Of a DNA stretch of 64,000 nucleotides, positions 57,573 to 64,000 are shown in pieces. The translations under genes were made by a program, and so were the position numbers. This DNA is from Parastagonospora avenae f. sp. tritici 18332-5. Taxonomy: Eukaryota > Ascomycota > Dothideomycetes > Pleosporales > Phaeosphaeriaceae. Below the pieces are notes generated by a model, which worked only from the letters and a program-made list of their open reading frames with translations, had not been told where the DNA came from and searched no databases. The stretch's first letter is position 1, and the number at the start of each line of letters is the position of its first letter. Location of the stretch: positions 744,001-808,000 of the forward strand of contig JAFJTR010000005.1 of NCBI GenBank assembly GCA_022559985.1. The letters run 5' to 3'.

Positions 57573-59275
57573 CTACTCTCTAGCTCTAAACTCCAGCATT
57601 GGTCCATCTTTCTTACTTGCAAAGACGTCCATGATTTGGTACTCAGTCGCCATCGTCCTGCCCGGCTCAAGATCCTTACTTCCAGCACCTAAACTCGTGC
57701 CTGGAGCAAGTCTCATATCGAACAGATACAAGACCCGCGCTATCGTCACCGTCAGCTCTACATACGCTAGACCCTTGCCAATGCACCCTCTTGGTCCGAT
57801 GCTGAAAGGGTTGAAAGCAGCTTGTGCGTCTGGAAGACGATCGTGTAGAGGGTTAGCCGAAGGGTCTGCGAGCCAGCGCTCGGGAAGGTAGTCGAACGGA
57901 CGGGGAAAGCATGCGGGGTTGTGATGAATGGCGTAGATGGGGACGCCGACGTCGACGCCAGCGGAGATATGGTGTCCATCGATTTCCATGCCACCGGGGA
58001 GAACTTGGCGAGGCAGGGCACCGGCTACTGGAGGTGTCATGCGCATTGTCTCATCGATACACGCCCTCAAGAACGAGCAGCTACCGAGTTTCGGTCCGGT
58101 GACAATTTCCTCCACGTCTGAGAACTTTTCGCGGACCTCCTTGCAGAGCTTCTGCATAGCGGTGCGGTTGTGTGCAAGGTAGAAGAATGTGCCAGCCATG
58201 GCGGTTGAGGTGGTATCTGAGCCAGCGATGATGAGCAGGTTTGACTCTCCCCAGAGCTCGTCCATGCTGAAGCCTACGCCGGTCTCGGGATCTTTTGCGT
58301 TGAGGAGGTAGTAGAAAAAGTCCTTGCGGTCGACGTCGAGACCAAGCTTGGTTCGCTCCATGGCTTGCGCCTTGCTGTATTGCATGTATTGCGCTCGCTG
58401 GCCGGCGATCTTGCGGAAGAAGAGCTTATCAAGATGCCAGTTGTGGATGGTGAGGTGAGTACCACACTGGAAGAATCAGCAATACGTCTCTTCAGAAGGA
58501 AAGCAAAGAACTTACGATGAGATGTCTGTGTGCGGCATTGCCCACCAACTGTGTCGCGAATCTGTTGTGTGGGCTCTCGAGCATACCGAATGCTTTGCCA
58601 AAGACCAGGTCACCCATGATGTCGAAAACTAGCCACTCGCACCAGTGTGCTGCGTTCCATTGGGTATTCCAGCCTTTGTTATCCGCTCGCTTCTCAGCAC
58701 TGCCATCATATCTCCTTGCAAGCATCTCACATCCGACTCTTACGTTCGCGAGAATGTACTTCTCTAAGCTCCTGATCGCTGAATCACTGAAAGCATGGCT
58801 CATGACTCTCCTCTTGCGTGCATGCTGCATCTTGTCGATGGCAGAGTGCACGCTGACCGCTTTCGGTGTGCTCGGGAAAGCTTCATAGAAGCTTGCTTTT
58901 CGCACATTGCTGCGGAAGCCATAAATAGTTTTCAGACCGGTCGCAGTGTTGACTGAGAGTAGATTAGGTCCAAGGCGTACATAAGGTCCATATTGGACGT
59001 GTGCACGGTGGAAAGCAAGATGGCGGCTGCCTTTGTATGCGTAGTAGGCAAGGTAGATGTCCGTGATTTTGGCGAGGAAAGGTCCTGGGTATTTTGCAAG
59101 CGGGTGAAATGTGAGGCGGTAGAATATCACTGCGAAGATCTGCGACAGGGTCAGTGAACGCCTAGAATGCAGGAGCTACTATACTAACATAGACAAACAG
59201 CGCTCCAAGAATGGACGCGATGAGAAGGAGCGGCGATGTCAGCATCGACCGAAGAGCGCTTAGCAAGAACTCCAT
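57573..59275 (-). CDS. Cytochrome P450 monooxygenase
   Basis: Exons 59189-59275, 58516-59139 and 57573-58466, with two 49-base introns, give 534 residues. The N-terminus is a membrane anchor (MEFLLSALRSMLTSPLLLIA, continuing into IFAVIFYRLTFHPLAKYPGP with the Pro-rich hinge). Helix C shows the usual KRRVMSHAFSDSA. Helix I has LLIIAGSDTTSTAMAGTFF (AGxDT). Helix K has ETMR (CIDETMRMTPP), followed by the PERW region (FDYLPERWL). The heme loop is FNPFSIGPRGCIGKGLAY with the thiolate Cys at about residue 465. All catalytic motifs are present, so it should be active at the ER. The pattern resembles fungal secondary-metabolism P450s (isotrichodermin C-15 hydroxylase type), but substrate is not predictable. 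No other cluster gene lies next to it. Confidence 0.92.
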
Positions 59276-60110
59276 GGCGATGGCGATACGATGGTTAATG
59301 GGTATTGATTAATGATATTGAGGTGAGCACATTGGCACAGAACGGTACGTCGTGACAACCAAAGATACGCAAGAACATCACACAAAGCGGTTATCTTATG
59401 TACAAGTCACTGGGCCTCCATCATCCGGACGACCCGCAATACCCAGCAAACTTTGAGAAATCGATCGTGGGTCCGACATGACATAGAACGCTAGGTGTGC
59501 AAGTCGAAGAGAATCAGTCAGGTGCAGAAGTTTACTGCTGGGAGCGGTGGGTATATGGTGCGGCGCAGAACGGCTATACGCGGCTGTCGCAGGTTGTGCA
59601 AGCGGATTAGTCACGTGCGACGGATACTACAGTTCTACGCGGATACTTCAGCGCTATGACACTTCTCCACACTCTTTCGGAAAGGATGGGGACGGTAATC
59701 AAGCGCATAGGATTGGAGAATTTGACCGGATGAAATGTTCCGTACATGGTGAAATCTTGCCCCTCGTGATCCAGCAACTAAAGATGCCCACGTGTTTTTC
59801 GCGCGTCTAGACGTGCAAAGGCTCAGACACTCGTACACGCTGGTACTCCTCGTAGAACAATCAAACTTTACAAGCGAGCTTAATTCAGAAATTAGACTCA
59901 TCCACCAGATGTCTAGCTCCCTTTTCGATCCGATACACAAGTTATCCGCCCGGCAGTTGTTCGCCAGCCGAGCCAAAAAGGCTACAAGGAATGGTGAACT
60001 GTCAAAGGACAATCTGGATTGTAGTGTTGAACGCATTACTGGTACGCACATCTGTGGCGCAGGTCCAACATCGGTTACGAGCGAAGTAACAGCTAGGGTT
60101 CTATCAATGC
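59276..60110. other. Intergenic, 835 bases
   Basis: P450 promoter side plus the 3' region of the next gene. Overlapping frames at 59635-60133 have no recognisable content on either strand. Confidence 0.4.
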
Positions 60111-60434
60111 CTACGCACCGCCCTCCCTCTTAGCATATTCGTCTTCCATTCTCTCCTCGTACTTCCTGTCATTCTTCTTCTGGTTTTCTTCTTCCGTCAC
60201 ATCTTCAATCTTCCGTGTGTTCCCGCTGCCTGCACCCTCGACTCTGCGTCCAGCATTGTCGACCTCGAAGCGCTCTTCGCGGGCAACCTCGCCAGGATTC
60301 TGTGTTGTGCAGTGCACTCGGGTACCACTGGGGTCGGAGTATGTGCTCTCGCTGTGCGACTTGGTCTGTCCGTTGACAGAGCTCGACGAGTAGGACGTGC
60401 TGAAGGATTGGAAGGTGGAGCTGGTGTTGGACAT
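60111..60434 (-). CDS. Small hydrophilic protein, probably intrinsically disordered
   Basis: A single-exon frame of 107 residues from ATG 60434 (an in-frame upstream ATG at 60500 would add 22). It starts with a Ser/Thr/Tyr-rich stretch (SSTFQSFSTSYSSSSVNGQ), continues SESTYSDPSGTRVHCTTQNP and EVAREERFEVDNAGRRVEGA, and ends in a highly charged region (EEENQKKNDRKYEERMED). It has no signal peptide or membrane span. The layout looks like a conserved small fungal protein of unknown role; I do not recognise a named domain. Reading it as coding rests on sustained composition and a sensible start. Confidence 0.6.
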   Translation of the reverse strand: MSNTSSTFQSFSTSYSSSSVNGQTKSHSESTYSDPSGTRVHCTTQNPGEVAREERFEVDNAGRRVEGAGSGNTRKIEDVTEEENQKKNDRKYEERMEDEYAKREGGA

Positions 60435-60920
60435 GACGGGCAAATGCTTTACTAAGATTTCGGCAGGTGTGGCTTTGTTGACAGGTAGGATCGCGAACAT
60501 GGATAAGCTGCATCGACTTGCCTTTATGCTTGCTCCTGGAGAGTGACTTCATATGACGTCACATCAACAGTTTTGTGCTTTGGGATCGGCACAGCGACGC
60601 AGGCATGGAGCGCAAAGGCGCATATGAGACACGTAGGATGCAGTAACCTAGTTGAGAGATTATGTTTTGCTGTGCGATGGACTACTACCTAGGGATGGGT
60701 GTAGTAAAGACAGTTGCAAGTAAGCAATGCGACCGAGAGGTTGGACAAACTCATTTGGTATATCGATATGTCATCGATTCTAAGAGTCAATTGTCGCGCT
60801 TCTATTCAAGCAGATAAATTCCTAGTCACGTCTTGGTGATGGCTGATGAGGTGAAGAAAACGATGAGATGGAAGATGGTCCTGTGGGGGCGATTCGAGGG
60901 TCCGACGCTAAGCCCCTGAC
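60435..60920. other. Intergenic, 486 bases
   Basis: Divergent promoter region between the small protein gene and the membrane protein gene. Nothing else seen. Confidence 0.4.
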
Positions 60921-62326
60921 ATGCCCGCGGCGAACTGCGCTGATCACGCATCAGCACCCGGCGCATTGTCCTCGACACCAACGGCCATGATTGTGTTGTA
61001 CGGCCTGTCGCTCCTTCCGCTGGTGCTGAGCGCCGTCGGTGCGACTGGCCTGAATTTCACAGAGTGTCGGCATCGTTACGACTCACACTCAGAGGCCCCG
61101 CCATGCTCTCAACCTATCCAAGATGTCGTCGCGGTCGCACCTGGCTCGTTCTACACTGCGAAGATACGGTGCTACAACTGTGCGCGCACGAACAAGGCGA
61201 CGCATAGCGAGCCCGAAATAGTGCTTGAAGACAATGACTTGGTATGCTCTTGACTTGCACCGCCAGAGGACACAAGGCTTACTCTTGCCCCCAGCTATTC
61301 AACATTGAGCTTTCGCACGATAAGCGCACCGTCTTCCTGAACAATCAACCCTTCTTCCCCGACTTACCGACCGTTCCCACGCCACCTAAGATTGGAGTTC
61401 CCCAGGTCCGCACTGAGTTTTCCAATACCAACCTCTCCATTGCTTTGGAATGCCACGACCCGTCATGCTGGTCAGGCACAAAGATGTCGTCTGAATGCCG
61501 CACATGGTGTAACGAACTGCAGCTTGATACACCTTTCATCGACTACCTCTACGTAAAGAAAATCGCTGAGTACAGCGGCGACGACAGGTCAGCCGAAGCA
61601 GAATACTGGGCGCTCAACTTCGACGCTATCGGCAGCGCTGATCTGCGGATCAAGGACTTAGAACGGGGCTTTGATCATCCAAAGCAGAAGATGCTCAAGG
61701 TAGTAGTAGAAGGCGTGGCAGTGGATACTGGAGCTCCGAAGAAGGGACAAGACACCCTGTTCAGCCCGATTGCTGAGGACGAGACCATCTACGAGTATCG
61801 CATCGTTGACGTAAAGCTGGTGGACAGGGGGTACCAGTTTCCCATACGAAGGCCGCTTTCCTTTCGCCAGAAGATATCCAGGTTCTTTGGCAACGACGTC
61901 TGGGAAAGCAAAGGTCGACTCGTCTACTTCCGCGAAGAATGGGATGAGTACGGCAAAGCAGGAACTTTGCGCAGCCTATTTGGCGACGTCATCCACTGGT
62001 ACCTCTGGGACCTGGTTGCCATCATTGTAGCTTCAGTCATCGGCGGACTTCTTGTGCTGTATGGTTTCTACAGGCTCTTCTTCTGGGTCCAAGCACAGCG
62101 AGAGCTTATGAAATGGGACGGAATGGATGACGTCTGGGATAAGTTGAGGCGAGAGAGGGAAGACGAAGAAAACGCGCTGCTGAATGGGGTGTATCGAGAC
62201 GAGCCCGATGAGGGTAGCAGTCCGAGACCTCCCCAGTATACGGATGAGCTGGACACCATGAAGCCATTACCGACGAAGCCACTCCCGGAGAAGCCGCTGC
62301 CAGATGTGCCGCTCATAGATGCTTGA
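60921..62326 (+). CDS. Single-span membrane protein with Cys-containing ectodomain and KPLP-repeat tail
   Basis: Exons 60921-61241 and 61295-62326, with a 53-base intron joining DNDL to LFNIELS, give 450 residues (428 from the alternative ATG at 60987, which directly starts a signal peptide, MIVLYGLSLLPLVLSA). The ectodomain of about 300 residues has paired cysteines (FTECRHRYD; KIRCYNCARTN; CHDPSCWSG; SSECRTWCNEL). One transmembrane helix follows (WDLVAIIVASVIGGLLVLYGF). The cytosolic tail is charged, then proline-rich, with the repeat KPLPTKPLPEKPLPDVPL, a likely SH3-type docking site (inference). I do not recognise a named family. Type I topology with the ectodomain outside or lumenal is predicted. 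Confidence 0.75.
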
Positions 62327-63026
62327 TCCTCCGTTCTTCCGGCACGGGAATGCTTCAGCGCCTGACCAATATACATTGTCTTCTTCCCGATTGAGTCGGG
62401 TTGCTATTACTTTTCACAGTCCTGCCATGTGTTCTCACTTGAAAAGGCTACTGCCGAGTCAGTGCTCAGCCGTCTATACCTTCACGGTGACCAGTACCAG
62501 CAGCAGAAACAGGAGGCATTTAGCGAGCATACTGTGGTAGAATTTGGGGTTCTCGCTGTATCTATCCACCACGCAGACTTAAGGCTCATTCCTTTGATGT
62601 CTTGTGCGGCTTACCAATGTCGGACCAAAAGTTGCGGTCTTCAATTGTACGTTACTGCGAGTTGTGTGGGGACATGTAATGCTATCGGTGATATTGCGGC
62701 CGCCAGGCTGCTCTGTGTCAGATTTGAGCAGTGAAGGCAAACACCATCAACCCAAAGGCATATGAAGAAGCCGCGACGACCAGAGACGGACGAAACACGC
62801 ACATCGAAGCATAGTTTGCCAGGGACCGAAGCCAGATAGTAGTCTGGGAGGTTCTGTGGAGTCAGGCCTGAATCCCGGTAATACGCCTTGCTGCATGATC
62901 CACTTTACCAAGAACTTTAAAGCAGATCTTACTGTGTTTCTCCATAAGAAGATACATCAACCCATTCTCAACACAACATCAACCTTTGCAGTTCAATTCA
63001 AGGAGTGGCAGGAATAATATACTGCC
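62327..63026. other. Intergenic, 700 bases
   Basis: No supported exon; a frame at 62429-62734 has no motif. It should hold the promoter of the NmrA-like gene. Confidence 0.4.
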
Positions 63027-64000
63027 ATGGTCAAAATCGCAGTTGTCGGCGGCACAGGAAGTATGCAGCCTCCTCCTCAAGCGCCCCACCTTATAATTAA
63101 CCCTTCACAGACGTCGCAACAAACCTCCTCCGTGTCCCAATCCGCTCTGGAAAACACGAAATCACGATCTTCACTCGCTCCGAAACCCCTTCCAATCCCA
63201 TCCCGGGCCTCACCTATCTGAAGGTCGACTACCAGGACCTGCCCGGCCTCACGAGTGCACTTAAAGGCTTCCACACCTGTCTCTCCTTCCTAATCGCTCA
63301 CCAAGACATCAATAACACCGTACAAAAGAATCTGATCCACGCATGCATCGCCGCCGACGTGCGCCGCTTTGCCCCCTCCGAATGGGCATTAACCAACAAC
63401 TCCGGCGTCGGGCCGTACGAGAATAAGGACGCACTCGCATCCTACCTCGCCAATCTAAAAGCCAAAGACGAACTAGGTAGTCTGGAGTACTGTCTCTTCC
63501 AACCAAGCGTGTTCATGGATTACTTTGCGCACCCGTACCCGCTGACTCCTGGCCTATTCACCTGGACGTTCTTCGTGGATCTGGAGAATAGGCGCGCGAT
63601 GATACTGGACGATGGCGAGACTCCTGTCGTGATCACTGCTATATCAGATATCTCGGAGGTCCTTGCGCTTGCGCTAGATGATCCCAGGCCGTGGCCAGTA
63701 ATTGGCGGTATTCAGGGTGCGAAGACTACCAGCAACGAGATCTTGGCACTTGGGAAGAAGATCAGAGGTGGCGAGTGGAGTGTGGAGTATGTGAAGAGCG
63801 AGGATGTTCAGAGAGGGGAATTGAAGACGAGTTGGGTCCCGGTGTTTGATCATCCGATCATCCCGGTGGAGAGTCGAGAGGAGTTTTCGAAGACGTTCAT
63901 TACCGAGTTCTTTGTGGCGATGAAGAGGGGCGCATGGTATGTGAGTGATGAGTTCAATGAGCGATTCCCTGAGTACAGGTTTACGGGGGTGGAGGAGTAC
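63027..64000 (+). CDS. NmrA-like / isoflavone-reductase-like NAD(P)-binding protein, 3' end outside window
   Basis: Exon 1 is 63027-63060 and encodes MVKIAVVGGTG; a 50-base intron follows (63061-63110), and exon 2 runs from 63111 past the window end. The join restores a Rossmann start VVGGTGNVATNLLR (GGTGxxA/G type). Further features fit the atypical short-chain reductase group: HEITIFTRSETPSN, LTYLKVDYQDLPGLTSALKG, RRFAPSEWALTN and EYCLFQPSVFMDYFAHPYP. Members reduce small metabolites (phenylpropanoid type) or act as NAD(P) sensors such as NmrA in nitrogen regulation; the sequence here does not decide. The first exon is only 34 bases, so automated annotation may miss it. At least 308 residues are visible; the C-terminus is missing. 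Confidence 0.86.

Noticed and set aside
1..64000. CRISPR array, rRNA or prokaryotic operon features
   Set aside because: The window is fungal nuclear DNA with introns. No regularly spaced repeats or rRNA-like segments were seen.

Overview
The window is nuclear DNA of a filamentous ascomycete, most likely a dothideomycete of the Pleosporales type. Support: genes carry several short introns (about 45-70 bases, GT..AG), are spaced without operons, and encode typical fungal families (SAT4/rhodopsin-like membrane proteins, DHA2 and allantoate-type MFS transporters, Rtt106, a TCF25/Rqc1 homologue, fungal P450s, an NRPS-like reductase). The class-level placement is an impression from family content, not a computed result. 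I rebuilt exon structures by hand from splice sites and reading phase.

Layout. 1-7 kb is a housekeeping block: a RhoGAP with a CRAL-TRIO-like module (runs off the left edge), TCF25/Rqc1, a mitochondrial PP2C phosphatase and a small signal-anchored protein. 9-12 kb holds two related astacin-type metalloprotease genes, both broken. 12.3-13.8 kb is an intact SMP-C2 lipid-binding protein. 15-22 kb holds a WD40 gene with two in-frame stops, an intact intronless GH94 phosphorylase and a flavin monooxygenase with one in-frame stop. 23.9-33.9 kb holds a SAT4-type membrane protein, two small proteins sharing an unusual motif, a four-span membrane protein, Rtt106, a small two-span gene with an in-frame stop, and an aquaporin with a histidine-rich tail.

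35-40.4 kb is a decayed stretch: fragments of one or two Cys-containing fungal genes, a complete non-autonomous hAT transposon with terminal inverted repeats and target-site duplication, and a small three-exon gene with an in-frame stop. 42-52 kb looks like the remains of a secondary-metabolite locus: an intact DHA2 efflux pump, an intact family 1 glycosyltransferase and a heavily degraded NRPS-like C-A-T-reductase gene. 52.4-64 kb returns to intact genes: a DUF7923-like protein, an allantoate-type MFS permease, a mitochondrial RRM protein, a cytochrome P450, a small conserved hydrophilic protein, a single-span membrane protein and an NmrA-like reductase (runs off the right edge).

The main theme is a patchwork: between about 9 and 52 kb, at least seven otherwise readable genes or elements are interrupted by TAG, TGA or TAA codons, most explainable by one C-to-T (or G-to-A) transition, while the two flanks are clean. 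I found no convincing rRNA, tRNA or CRISPR.
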